A model generated the notes under the pieces. It worked only from the letters and a program-made list of their open reading frames with translations. It ran no database searches and was not told the origin of the DNA. Below, piece by piece: positions 29,448 to 37,791 of a stretch of DNA of 64,000 bases. How positions within the stretch are numbered: the stretch's first letter is position 1; each line of letters opens with the position of its first letter. The stretch comes from an uncultured Acinetobacter sp. GTDB taxonomy: Bacteria; Pseudomonadota; Gammaproteobacteria; Pseudomonadales; Moraxellaceae. The position numbers were made by a program, and so were the translations under genes. Where the stretch lies: assembly GCF_947626835.1 (NCBI RefSeq), contig NZ_CANQTS010000001.1, forward strand, positions 232,723 through 296,722, written 5' to 3'.

Positions 29448-30119
29448 GTGGCTAAAGATTTTTGTCATCCCAAAGTGGTGGCAGGCTATGATGACCATAT
29501 TCGTCAACTCATTCCAGGCTATGAACTCATGCATGCCCAAGTGCGTGCAACGTTAAGCGTACATTTACCTGCACACGCACATATTTTGATTGTCGGCTGT
29601 GGTACAGGCTATGAGATCGAATATTTACTGGCAGATTTTCCGGAGATTCAGATTACAGCGGTTGACCCTTCATTGAGCATGTTGCAAAAAGCTCAACAAA
29701 AAATGGTTGAGTACGCAGGTAAGTCACGCGTGAATTGGATACATGGTACAACGGCGGATTTAAAGCTAGAGGCACAATTTGATGCCGCTTTATGTTTATT
29801 GGTGGCGCATTTTATTACCAATCAACAAAAACCTGAATTTTTTCAGCAGATTTATCAGCATCTTAAACCAAAAGCCTGTTTAATGACGTATGACATGCTG
29901 TTGCCAAGCCATCCAGATGAACTTAAGACTTTACAGCATTTATGCCAAGTACAAGGTTTAAGCGTGCGTCAAAGTGAACAAATGCTTGAGCGTTTAGAGG
30001 ATGATTTTGCTTTAGTATCTCCTCAAGATTACTGCACTATACTCAAGGATGTGGGGTTTGAGCAGGTATTTACTTATATGAAAGTGATCAACTATTTTGG
30101 TTTTTTAGCACAAAAATAA
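29448..30119 (+). CDS. Class I SAM-dependent methyltransferase
   Basis: The 223-residue protein has the Rossmann SAM-binding motif IVGCGTGYEIEYLL, a motif II acidic residue in ITAVDPSLSMLQKA and the later LCLLVAHFI. The acceptor is unknown. The start is GTG at 29448, 5 nt after a strong AAGGAG. It precedes the thioesterase-like gene by 13 bp, so the two are probably co-transcribed. Confidence 0.85.
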   Translation: MAKDFCHPKVVAGYDDHIRQLIPGYELMHAQVRATLSVHLPAHAHILIVGCGTGYEIEYLLADFPEIQITAVDPSLSMLQKAQQKMVEYAGKSRVNWIHGTTADLKLEAQFDAALCLLVAHFITNQQKPEFFQQIYQHLKPKACLMTYDMLLPSHPDELKTLQHLCQVQGLSVRQSEQMLERLEDDFALVSPQDYCTILKDVGFEQVFTYMKVINYFGFLAQK

Positions 30120-30132
30120 CAGGTTAGGGACT

Positions 30133-30930
30133 ATGGCCGCGTATTATCAGCTTAAGCAACGTGAACATTTACAAGATGGCAGTGTCATTTCTTATTATCA
30201 ATGCCACATTCATTGCCAAGGGGCATGGAATCCAAATGAACAGCATATGGCGCCCGCAGGTGGTATTTTGGCGCATGAGTTAGCGCGCTTTAATCCACGT
30301 CCTGAGCTACGCATTGGACGAATTGGCTATGATATTTTAGGTTTAATTCCATTCGGTGAATTTTCGGTCGAAACCAAAGTGATTCGTGGAGGTAAAACCA
30401 TTGAATTACTTGAATCAACTATGGTCGCCAATGGTCGCCCTTGTATTGTGGCACGTGCATGGCGTATGCAAACCCAAGATACACAACATATTGCAGGCTT
30501 AGAAGATGGTTTTGTCGCACCGCCTGAACAATTGCCGCTTTGGGAAGGAATGAAATGCTGGCCGGGTGGATATATTCAAAGTATTACGGCACGTGCCGAT
30601 GCTGATCGCCGTGCTGGTTGTGGCATCGTGTGGCTCAATAGCCAAGTTGAGATGGTAGAAGGTGAAAACACCTTAGATTTTGTGCGTTTAATGGGCATGG
30701 TAGACACGGCCAATGGCGTAGTGCCGCGTGTGGAGCCGGGACAAGGTTGGGCATTTCCAAATTTAGATTTACAAATTCATCTGTATCGTGAACCACAAGG
30801 GCAATGGTTGGGGCTTGAAGCCACCCAACAATATGGCACCGATGGCATAGGCCTAACCAGTGCTGTGCTACACGATCAATCTGGCCCATTTGGACGCAGC
30901 GAACAAATTTTAACTTTGCGTGCTATGTAA
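30133..30930 (+). CDS. Acyl-CoA thioesterase-like protein (TesB / hotdog-fold family)
   Basis: The 265-residue protein resembles double-hotdog thioesterase family proteins, with GGILAHELARFNPRPELRIGR in the first half, VETKVIRGGKTIELLE, and a second half ending ATQQYGTDGIGLTSAVLHD with the GPFGRSEQIL tail typical of these proteins. It would hydrolyse or bind acyl-CoA. It follows the methyltransferase gene closely. Confidence 0.75.
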   Translation: MAAYYQLKQREHLQDGSVISYYQCHIHCQGAWNPNEQHMAPAGGILAHELARFNPRPELRIGRIGYDILGLIPFGEFSVETKVIRGGKTIELLESTMVANGRPCIVARAWRMQTQDTQHIAGLEDGFVAPPEQLPLWEGMKCWPGGYIQSITARADADRRAGCGIVWLNSQVEMVEGENTLDFVRLMGMVDTANGVVPRVEPGQGWAFPNLDLQIHLYREPQGQWLGLEATQQYGTDGIGLTSAVLHDQSGPFGRSEQILTLRAM

Positions 30931-30991
30931 CAATTGTCGGTACACTGTGCTAGCAGGCTTTGCTGGGCACAGTGTTAAATTACTTTAAGAT

Positions 30992-31591
30992 TTAAGAGAC
31001 TTTATCTGGAATCATTAAGGCTTGGTTAATATACAGTTTAATTAAGCGCTCGCGTGAGCCAATGGCTTTTTGATAATGGGTTGAATTTAATAACAAAGAT
31101 GCACCATAGGTCACCGTCCAAATATAAGACAAATAATCACGAATCGACATGGCACTATTTAAGGATTTTAAATAATCGCCGGTCATGTCTTTAATGGATA
31201 AAATGCGTTGCTCACGTACTTGATACAGCTCTTCAAACAAATCTTTTAAACGACGTTCGTTGTTGGTTAAGCGCTCTTCAATGGCGTGTAGCAAAATGGT
31301 GCGATTAGAATTGAGCATGTTGTACAGCATATATTGCGACACATAACTTTTGATATTGTTTTGATTTTTCTGTGAAATGTCTAACAAACGGCGTTCGTTT
31401 AAAATAATAAGTTCTAAATACAACTGATTTTTGCTTTTGAAATGTTTATAGATCGTGCCTTTGGCAATATCAAGCTCTGAGGCCAATTCACCTAACGTAA
31501 TATCTTGATTGTTATCCAATAACAACTTTTCTGCCATGCTTAAAATCTTTTCTTTTCGCAGCAAAAAGTTTTGTTGGCGCTCTGAATTCAT
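30992..31591 (-). CDS. TetR/AcrR family regulator
   Basis: The protein (199 aa from ATG at 31591) has an N-terminal helix-turn-helix of TetR type (LGELASELDIAKGTIYKHFKS) and a helical sensor domain. A TTG at 31612 could extend it by seven residues. It is divergent from the acyl-CoA dehydrogenase gene across a 570-bp gap, so it is a candidate regulator of the dehydrogenase-thiolase-CoA-transferase genes; this is inference from position. Confidence 0.86.
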   Translation of the reverse strand: MNSERQQNFLLRKEKILSMAEKLLLDNNQDITLGELASELDIAKGTIYKHFKSKNQLYLELIILNERRLLDISQKNQNNIKSYVSQYMLYNMLNSNRTILLHAIEERLTNNERRLKDLFEELYQVREQRILSIKDMTGDYLKSLNSAMSIRDYLSYIWTVTYGASLLLNSTHYQKAIGSRERLIKLYINQALMIPDKVS

Positions 31592-32163
31592 CTTCTTCGT
31601 TCCATCTGACAATCAAAACTACTTGATGCAAATTAAACCACCTGTGCTGAGATTGAAATTAAACCAAAGTCTTGATTTTGATTAGTAAACAACCAAATGG
31701 TCACTTGGCGACATACGCAAAATATCAATTTTGATCATACAAATAAAACAATGTCAAGCAATGGGAACCGTAGAGATCAATCATTTCCAATTCTGCCATT
31801 TTTATTCTATTGTCATTGCGTTTTATAAGATTACAGTGTGCAGTATAAACGCTCAAACCTGTTATAAAACATAGATTGATTTTTAGTGTAAATATTTGAA
31901 ATAAAATTATTTTTTATACAAATAATGTGGTGAAGTTTCAAAGTATTTCACACAACGGCAATCTAAACATGGCAGTATTGCCCCAGATTAAAAATAATGG
32001 TTGTGTTGCAGTTTTCATCAACATAAGACGAGCTGAACACAAACAAATAAAACAATATTTGCGTCGTGGTTTAAAAAATATTAGGCCAATGACCTGAAGG
32101 AATGAAAACAGTGAAAAACCTGCTGATGTTGTAATCAAGCAGATTAATTTAAGGAAAGTAACA
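31592..32163. other. Long divergent intergenic region with candidate operators
   Basis: No gene is supported here. Two inverted repeats lie near the TetR gene (described separately). A 42-codon plus-strand frame at 31969-32097 has an ATG but no ribosome site. The ribosome site for the downstream gene is AAGGAAAG, 7 nt before its ATG. Confidence 0.55.
31693..31735. promoter_or_regulatory. Two candidate operator palindromes
   Basis: CCAAATGGTCACTTGG (31693-31708) is an imperfect 16-bp palindrome, and ATCAA-TT-TTGAT (31724-31735) is a perfect 5-bp repeat with a 2-nt spacer. Both lie about 100-145 bp upstream of the TetR gene in its divergent promoter region, where such a regulator would bind. 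Confidence 0.35.
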
Positions 32164-33945
32164 ATGCCAATTTATAATGCACCACTAAAAGATATGGACT
32201 TTATCTTAAATGACGTGTTTCAAGCCGAACAGTTCTGGCAAAGTACAGAAGGTCTTGCGCATTTAGATCAGGCAACTGCCAATGCCATTTTAGAAGAAAT
32301 GGCCAAATTTTCAAAAAATGTCATTTTAGATTTAAATCGCTCAAGCGATGAAGAAGGCGGCGCGCAATTTAATCAAGGCGTTGTCACTACACCAAAAGGC
32401 TTTAAAGAAGCATTTGACCAATACGCACAAGGCGGTTGGATTGGTTTGGGTGCATCTGAAGAGTGGGGCGGTCAAGGCATGCCAAAAATGCTCACTGTAT
32501 TGGCAGATGAGATGATTTGGGCCACTAACCCATCATTTATGCTATATCCACTGTTAACGGTGGGCGCAGGTATGGCGATTGATCAAGCCGGTACACAAGA
32601 GCAAAAAGAAACCTATTTACCAAAATTCTATACTGGCGAATGGTCAGGCACGATGTGCTTAACCGAGCCACATTCAGGTACAGATTTAGGCATTATTAAA
32701 ACTAAAGCTGAACCGAATGAAGATGGCAGCTATAATATTACTGGTACAAAAATCTTTATCACCAGTGGTGAGCATGATTTATGCGACAACATCATTCATT
32801 TAGTCTTGGCAAAAACACCCAATGCTCCAGCAGGTTCACGCGGTATTTCTATGTTTATTGTGCCAAAATTCTTGGTCAATCAAGATGGATCATTAGGTGA
32901 ACGTAACACGGTTGCCGCAGGTTCAATCGAGCACAAAATGGGCATTAAAGGTTCCGCAACGTGTGTCATGAACTTTGACGCAGCCAAAGGTTACATGATT
33001 GGTAAGGAAAACGAAGGTCTTGCTGCAATGTTCATTATGATGAACTACGAGCGTTTATCGATGGGCATTCAAGGTTTAGGTGCTGCTGAATACGCTTATC
33101 AAAATGCGGCGCAATATGCCACAGATCGCTTACAAGGTCGCAGTGCCACAGGGGTGAAATCACCTGAAAAACCAGCGGATTCTATTTTAGTGCATGCTGA
33201 TGTACGTCGTATGCTACTCAACGTGCGTTCAAACAATGAAGCGACCCGTGCCTTTGCAGCCTATGTGGGTCAACAGCTTGATATCACTAAATTCTCAAAT
33301 GACGCAGAAGCAGTGAAAAAAGCCAATAACCGTGTGGCGCTGTTAACCCCAATTGCCAAAGCATTCTTAACCGATAAAGCGTTAGAGTCAACATTAGAAG
33401 CACAAATGTGCTTTGGTGGTCATGGTTATATTCGTGAGTGGGGCATGGAGCAATGTATCCGTGACTTACGTATTTCACAAATTTATGAAGGCACCAACGG
33501 CATTCAAGCCCTTGATTTAATTGGTCGTAAAACCATTAAAACCAGCGGTGCTTTCTTGGCTGAATATTTAGAAGAAATTCGCGCATTCGCCAATGGTCTA
33601 GACGACAGCTTAAGCATTAAAGCGGTAACCTTAGACATCGCTGCAAAAACTGAAGAATTAACCCAGTTTATTGTTGAGCAATCAAAACAAAATCCTGATT
33701 TCTCAAGTGCCGTTGCGGTAGATTACTTACACGCTGTGGGTATGCTGAGCTTCGTATATATGTATGCACGTATCACTGCTGCTGCACAAGGTAAAGCCGA
33801 GAGTTTCTACCAAAATAAATTGGCGTTGGCACAATACTATAGCAATAAAGTCTTAGCGGACTTTGCAGCGCGTGTGCAACGTGTCAAAACAGGAACTGAC
33901 GTTATGATGGACTTTAGTGCAGAATACTTTACCGCACAGTCTTAA
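32164..33945 (+). CDS. Acyl-CoA dehydrogenase (large, DmdC/FadE-like with C-terminal domain)
   Basis: This 593-residue flavoenzyme oxidises an acyl-CoA to the 2-enoyl-CoA. Core motifs are MCLTEPHSGTDLGIIKTKA, KMGIKGSATCVMNFD, NYERLSMGIQGLG and MCFGGHGYIREWGMEQ, followed by IYEGTNGIQALDLIGRK. The final 120 residues are the extra C-terminal domain of the DmdC-like group. Chain-length preference is unknown. It heads a run with the thiolase and CoA-transferase genes. Confidence 0.9.
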   Translation: MPIYNAPLKDMDFILNDVFQAEQFWQSTEGLAHLDQATANAILEEMAKFSKNVILDLNRSSDEEGGAQFNQGVVTTPKGFKEAFDQYAQGGWIGLGASEEWGGQGMPKMLTVLADEMIWATNPSFMLYPLLTVGAGMAIDQAGTQEQKETYLPKFYTGEWSGTMCLTEPHSGTDLGIIKTKAEPNEDGSYNITGTKIFITSGEHDLCDNIIHLVLAKTPNAPAGSRGISMFIVPKFLVNQDGSLGERNTVAAGSIEHKMGIKGSATCVMNFDAAKGYMIGKENEGLAAMFIMMNYERLSMGIQGLGAAEYAYQNAAQYATDRLQGRSATGVKSPEKPADSILVHADVRRMLLNVRSNNEATRAFAAYVGQQLDITKFSNDAEAVKKANNRVALLTPIAKAFLTDKALESTLEAQMCFGGHGYIREWGMEQCIRDLRISQIYEGTNGIQALDLIGRKTIKTSGAFLAEYLEEIRAFANGLDDSLSIKAVTLDIAAKTEELTQFIVEQSKQNPDFSSAVAVDYLHAVGMLSFVYMYARITAAAQGKAESFYQNKLALAQYYSNKVLADFAARVQRVKTGTDVMMDFSAEYFTAQS

Positions 33946-33963
33946 TTTTTAGACCAAAATCAC

Positions 33964-33994
33964 GAAGCTAGCTCAGATTGGACGATCTAGCTTC
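33964..33994 (+). other. Intercistronic hairpin
   Basis: A perfect 8-bp stem (GAAGCTAG/CTAGCTTC) with a 15-nt loop lies between the dehydrogenase and thiolase genes. No T run follows, so it is more likely an mRNA processing or stability element than a terminator. Confidence 0.45.
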
Positions 33995-34018
33995 TGCAAT
34001 ACTATAGGATATAAAATA

Positions 34019-35188
34019 ATGATCGTAATTGTAGATGCAGTACGTACTGCTATGGGTGGCTTTCAAGGTTCACTCTCATCTTTAAGCGCACCACAATTGG
34101 GTAGCGCTGTGATTCAAGAAACCATCAAGCGTGCAGGTATTGCAGCGACTGACGTTGATGAAGTGATTTTCGGTTGTGTGTTACCTGCAGGCTTAAAACA
34201 AGCCCCTGCACGTCAAGCTCTGCGTTTAGCTGGGGTACCTGATACTGTGGGTGCAACCACCATCAATAAAGTCTGTGGTTCAGGCATGAAAGCGGTAATG
34301 CAAGCGGCCGATGCCATTAAAGCGGGCAGTGCTAATATCATTATCGCAGGCGGCATGGAATCGATGAGTAATGCGCCTTACTTGCTTGACAAAGCACGTG
34401 GTGGTTTACGTATGGGACATGGCAAAATTATTGACCATATGTTCCAAGATGGTTTAGAAGATGCAGAGTCGGGTCTATCGATGGGTGTGTTGGCCCAAGA
34501 AATGGCAGACAAAAAAGGCTACACGCGTGAACAACAAGATGCCTATGCCATTGCATCATTACAAAAAGCAGTCGATGCGGTAAATAACGGTTACTTTAAA
34601 GACGAAATTGCAGCAGTCACTGTGTCGAGCCGTAAAGGCGATGTGGTGGTTGATCACGACGAACAGCCGTTTAATGCAAAAATTGACAAAATTCCAACCC
34701 TTCGTCCTGCCTTTAAAAAAGACGGTACCATTACTGCGGCCAACTCAAGCTCAATCTCAGATGGTGCATCTGCATTGGTGATTACCTCTGATGCTATTGC
34801 ACGAGAAAAAGGTTTAACACCGCTTGCTCAGGTTGTCGCTTATGCAACCAATTCACAACATCCAACAGAATTTACCATTGCGCCAGTGGGTGCGATTGAA
34901 AAAGTGCTGCAACAAGCAGGTTGGTCAGCACAAGATGTAGATTTATGGGAAGTGAATGAAGCATTTGCCATGGTCGCAATGCTTGCCATTGATGGCTTAA
35001 ATTTAGATGATGCCAAAGTCAATATCAGTGGTGGTGCATGTGCTTTAGGTCACCCACTCGGTTCATCAGGCTCACGTATTATTGTGACCTTAATTCATGC
35101 CCTTAAACGCACAGGCGGTAAAAAAGGTGTCGCGGCATTGTGTATTGGTGGTGGTGAAGCCACTGCGATTGCTGTGGAATTGGTCTAA
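34019..35188 (+). CDS. Acetyl-CoA C-acetyltransferase (thiolase)
   Basis: The enzyme cleaves acetoacetyl-CoA (or another 3-ketoacyl-CoA) with CoA, or runs the reverse condensation. The acylated cysteine lies in NKVCGSGMKAV (about residue 88), the His in NEAFAM and the second Cys in CIGGGEATA, with GGACALGHPLGSSGSR in between. At 389 aa it is a biosynthetic/degradative type II thiolase. It can complete the pathway for acetoacetyl-CoA made by AtoDA. Confidence 0.92.
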   Translation: MIVIVDAVRTAMGGFQGSLSSLSAPQLGSAVIQETIKRAGIAATDVDEVIFGCVLPAGLKQAPARQALRLAGVPDTVGATTINKVCGSGMKAVMQAADAIKAGSANIIIAGGMESMSNAPYLLDKARGGLRMGHGKIIDHMFQDGLEDAESGLSMGVLAQEMADKKGYTREQQDAYAIASLQKAVDAVNNGYFKDEIAAVTVSSRKGDVVVDHDEQPFNAKIDKIPTLRPAFKKDGTITAANSSSISDGASALVITSDAIAREKGLTPLAQVVAYATNSQHPTEFTIAPVGAIEKVLQQAGWSAQDVDLWEVNEAFAMVAMLAIDGLNLDDAKVNISGGACALGHPLGSSGSRIIVTLIHALKRTGGKKGVAALCIGGGEATAIAVELV

Positions 35189-35263
35189 GAGATTGCTCAT
35201 AAATCATGACCTTTATGGTGTAATGAGAGATAACAAAAAGCGTTAATGTTGGGAAGATTGAAA

Positions 35264-36772
35264 ATGACAAAAGGTTTAGATCGCGTTCGTTTAGCGAGCT
35301 TGCATGACAAGATTGTTTCAGTAGAACAAGCTTTAGATTTAATTCCAGATGGCGCAGTGCTTGGCGCCAGTGGTTTTGGTGGTGCAGGCGATGCTAAAGC
35401 TGTGCCATTGGCATTAGCAGCACAAGCCAAAGTCAAAAATATTACCTTTGCTACAGGTGCCAGTTTAGGTAACCAAATTGATGGCAAATTAGGTGCAGCC
35501 AAAGTCATTTCACGTCGTTTACCTTATCAAGCCGATCCCGGTTTGCGTAAGCAAATTAACAATGGCGAAGTGATGTACACCGACCAACATTTATCAGGTA
35601 TGGCCGATAAAATGCGCCATAAAATGTTGCCTGCGCCACAAGTTGTAGTGATTTCTGCAGTTGCCATTACCGAAGACGGTTTAATCATTCCAACCAACTC
35701 ATGTGGTAACTCAGCGCAATTTGCTGAAATGGCCGATCATGTGATTGTGGAAATTGATTTAACTTCAAATCCAATTTTAGAAGGTTCACACGACATTTAT
35801 GTGCCAGCATCACGTCCAAAGCGTGGTCCAGTGCCATTAACTGAAGTGCAAGATCGTATTGGTAAAATCGGCATTCAAGTTGATCCTGCAAAAATCTCTG
35901 CCATTGTCATGAATGAAGTGCCTGATACCACTTTTGATATGGCAGATGCTGACGAAGAAACGCTTGCTATTGCCAAACATTTGGTCAACTTCTTTGAAAA
36001 AGAAGTCGCAGAAGGTCGCTTACCGAACAATTTAGGGCCATTACAATCGGGTGTTGGTTCAATTGCTAACGCCGTGTTTGCAGGTTTTGAACATTCTAAC
36101 TTTAAAGATTTGGTCATGTATTCAGAAGTACTACAAGACTGTACCTTTAAGTTGATTGATTCAGGTAAAATGATTTTTGCTTCAGGTTGTTCAATGACTT
36201 TGTCTCAAAGCACCAACGAATACGTGATGGCAAACTTTGAAAAATACAAAGACAAGATTGTGATGCGTCCGCAAGACGTCTCCAATAACCCAGAAATTAT
36301 CCGTCGTTTAGGTATTATTGCCATCAATACTGCGCTTGAGTTTGATATTTACGGTAACGTCAATTCAACGCATGTCACAGGCACGAAAATGATGAATGGT
36401 ATTGGCGGTTCAGGTGACTTTGCCCGTAATTCCATGTTGTCTATCTTTGTCACTAAATCGATTGCTAAAGCTGGTGCCATTTCATCGGTGGTGCCAATGG
36501 TCAGTCACCATGACCATACCGAACATGATGTGGATATCTTAGTCACTGAACAAGGTTTAGCTGATTTACGTGGCTTAGCACCACGTGAGCGCGCGCGTGC
36601 GATTATCGACAACTGTGCGCATCCTGATTACCGTGATGCACTGAATGATTATTATGATCGTGCGGCACAGCAAGGTGGACATACACCGCATATCTTAACT
36701 GAAGCTTTAAGTTGGCATGCACGTTTAGTGGCAGAAGGTCATATGCTTAAACAAGAGGCGGTAAGCGCTTAA
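35264..36772 (+). CDS. Acetyl-CoA hydrolase/transferase family protein (class I CoA-transferase)
   Basis: This 502-residue enzyme of the succinyl-CoA:acetate CoA-transferase / acetyl-CoA hydrolase family transfers CoA between acids. Typical segments are GASGFGGAGDAKAVPLAL near the start, VGSIANAV followed by the probable catalytic glutamate in YSEVLQD, and GIGGSGDFARNS. ATG at 35264 was chosen, with GGGAAG about 10 nt upstream; an ATG at 35246 has no ribosome site. It is the third gene on this strand, with a terminator directly after. Confidence 0.9.
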   Translation: MTKGLDRVRLASLHDKIVSVEQALDLIPDGAVLGASGFGGAGDAKAVPLALAAQAKVKNITFATGASLGNQIDGKLGAAKVISRRLPYQADPGLRKQINNGEVMYTDQHLSGMADKMRHKMLPAPQVVVISAVAITEDGLIIPTNSCGNSAQFAEMADHVIVEIDLTSNPILEGSHDIYVPASRPKRGPVPLTEVQDRIGKIGIQVDPAKISAIVMNEVPDTTFDMADADEETLAIAKHLVNFFEKEVAEGRLPNNLGPLQSGVGSIANAVFAGFEHSNFKDLVMYSEVLQDCTFKLIDSGKMIFASGCSMTLSQSTNEYVMANFEKYKDKIVMRPQDVSNNPEIIRRLGIIAINTALEFDIYGNVNSTHVTGTKMMNGIGGSGDFARNSMLSIFVTKSIAKAGAISSVVPMVSHHDHTEHDVDILVTEQGLADLRGLAPRERARAIIDNCAHPDYRDALNDYYDRAAQQGGHTPHILTEALSWHARLVAEGHMLKQEAVSA

Positions 36773-36784
36773 ATTATTTGCATT

Positions 36785-36812
36785 AAAAAGCCCGCATCTG
36801 CGGGCTTTTTTT
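36785..36812. terminator. Bidirectional terminator
   Basis: The stem aaaaagcccgca/tgcgggcttttt with a 2-nt centre separates convergent genes. The stop codon of the minus-strand neighbour begins inside its T tract. Confidence 0.9.
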
Positions 36813-37203
36813 AGCGAGTTTGAGCCAAAATCAGGCCTTGCTCCTGTTGTACTCGTGCAAATAAACAGGCAGTAGAATTGAGCATATAGTGCATGCTATT
36901 GATGTTTGGGGTTTGCATGGTTGTAATATGCGTGGTCATCATACTTAAGGAGGGGCTATGATATTCTTGTTGATACAATTTAGCCTCTAGGGTTAAACAA
37001 TCCACCTGATACGACTTGAGTGTATAGTCACTTGAGCCAAGCGCTTGCCACTTGCTGTGAATATTTAAATGTGGCACATCTTGTGCTGTGTTAAAGGTAA
37101 AGCTCACCTGATCTTGCTCACTATAACCTAATTCAATCCAATTTTCTTGGCTATGTCCAAATGTACTTAGCAGCATCAAGAACAAGAGTACAGATCGTTT
37201 CAT
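36811..37203 (-). CDS. Small secreted protein, surface-adhesin-E-like (copy 1)
   Basis: The 130-residue product starts at ATG 37203 with AAGGA about 6 nt upstream and has a signal peptide ending near FGHSQ. The mature part has the layout of adhesin-E-like proteins: ENWIELGYSEQDQVSFTF, a Trp-containing strand (HSKWQALG) and a conserved Cys pair (VDCLTL and TACLF). It is a distant paralogue of the next gene upstream. Function unknown; a periplasmic or surface location is expected. Confidence 0.7.
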   Translation of the reverse strand: MKRSVLLFLMLLSTFGHSQENWIELGYSEQDQVSFTFNTAQDVPHLNIHSKWQALGSSDYTLKSYQVDCLTLEAKLYQQEYHSPSLSMMTTHITTMQTPNINSMHYMLNSTACLFARVQQEQGLILAQTR

Positions 37204-37267
37204 TGCAATCCTTGCAGGCATTAAAAGTGTGACAAATATAGCATTATTGTATTTTATATGAAATAAA

Positions 37268-37285
37268 ACGTGATGTATATCACGT
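37268..37285. promoter_or_regulatory. Candidate CRP/FNR-superfamily binding site
   Basis: ACGTGAT-GTAT-ATCACGT is a perfect 7-bp inverted repeat. Its core GTGA-N6-TCAC matches a CRP/Vfr half-site pair, and GTGAT-N4-ATCAC also resembles an FNR/Anr box. It lies about 65 bp upstream of the start of adhesin-E-like copy 1, in the 112-bp gap after copy 2. Confidence 0.5.
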
Positions 37286-37315
37286 ATTTTAACTTGTGGC
37301 GTATTATTCAAGTTA

Positions 37316-37723
37316 TTAATTCATTTGCTGAGCTTGGCAGGCAATTTTGATTATTTGGGCAGCCAGTGAATTTGCTGCAACAGGGCGTAAGTCATGCCAT
37401 GTACTGGCTTTAGAGCTTCTTTGTAAACCATTGGCAAAATAAGAGGTGCGAGAACTCTCAGCAATCGTTTGGCTTTGGCAGTTAATGTAGTACATCACCA
37501 TGGTGAAATCACCACGCAATTGATCCTGTGGACCTTGTTCGGTATACACTTGCCAATTGGTCCAAACTTTCAGTAAATTTTGTTGTTCACGTTGTATAGA
37601 TGCTAATGTTTGGGTATTTAAACTGATTTGATGATAAGCATCTTCGGCAATCAATTGCCACTCTTGTGCCACAGTTACAGTGGTTATACTGATTAAACCT
37701 AGACTGAATAATAATGTTTTCAT
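37316..37723 (-). CDS. Small secreted protein, surface-adhesin-E-like (copy 2)
   Basis: The 135-residue protein has a signal peptide (cleavage near VTVAQ) and then EWQLIAEDAYHQISLNT, a Trp strand (LKVWTNWQVYTE) and two cysteines (YINCQ and KIACQ). The arrangement parallels the downstream gene, so the pair looks like an old tandem duplication. Known adhesin E proteins of Haemophilus bind host matrix proteins; that role is not shown here. Confidence 0.7.
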   Translation of the reverse strand: MKTLLFSLGLISITTVTVAQEWQLIAEDAYHQISLNTQTLASIQREQQNLLKVWTNWQVYTEQGPQDQLRGDFTMVMYYINCQSQTIAESSRTSYFANGLQRSSKASTWHDLRPVAANSLAAQIIKIACQAQQMN

Positions 37724-37748
37724 TGTTTTACTCTATTTTTATAATTTA

Positions 37749-37777
37749 TAAAAAATAGCGCCTTTAGGGGCGCTATT
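37749..37777 (-). terminator. Rho-independent terminator after trmB
   Basis: The stem aatagcgcc/ggcgctatt with a 6-nt loop is followed on the minus strand by a U run, 15 bp beyond the trmB stop. Confidence 0.85.
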
Positions 37778-37791
37778 GTGAAATTTTGAGC

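Noticed and set aside
31969..32097. A 42-codon plus-strand frame starting with ATG
   Set aside because: It lacks a ribosome site, no family is recognised, and an equally long antisense frame exists at 31938-32138.
32102..32134. A 10-codon frame that could be a leader peptide before the acyl-CoA dehydrogenase gene
   Set aside because: The purine-rich stretch is too close to the ATG, and no following attenuator hairpin is seen.
33964..33994. Hairpin considered as a terminator between the dehydrogenase and thiolase genes
   Set aside because: There is no T tract and the loop is long; it is kept only as an intercistronic hairpin.
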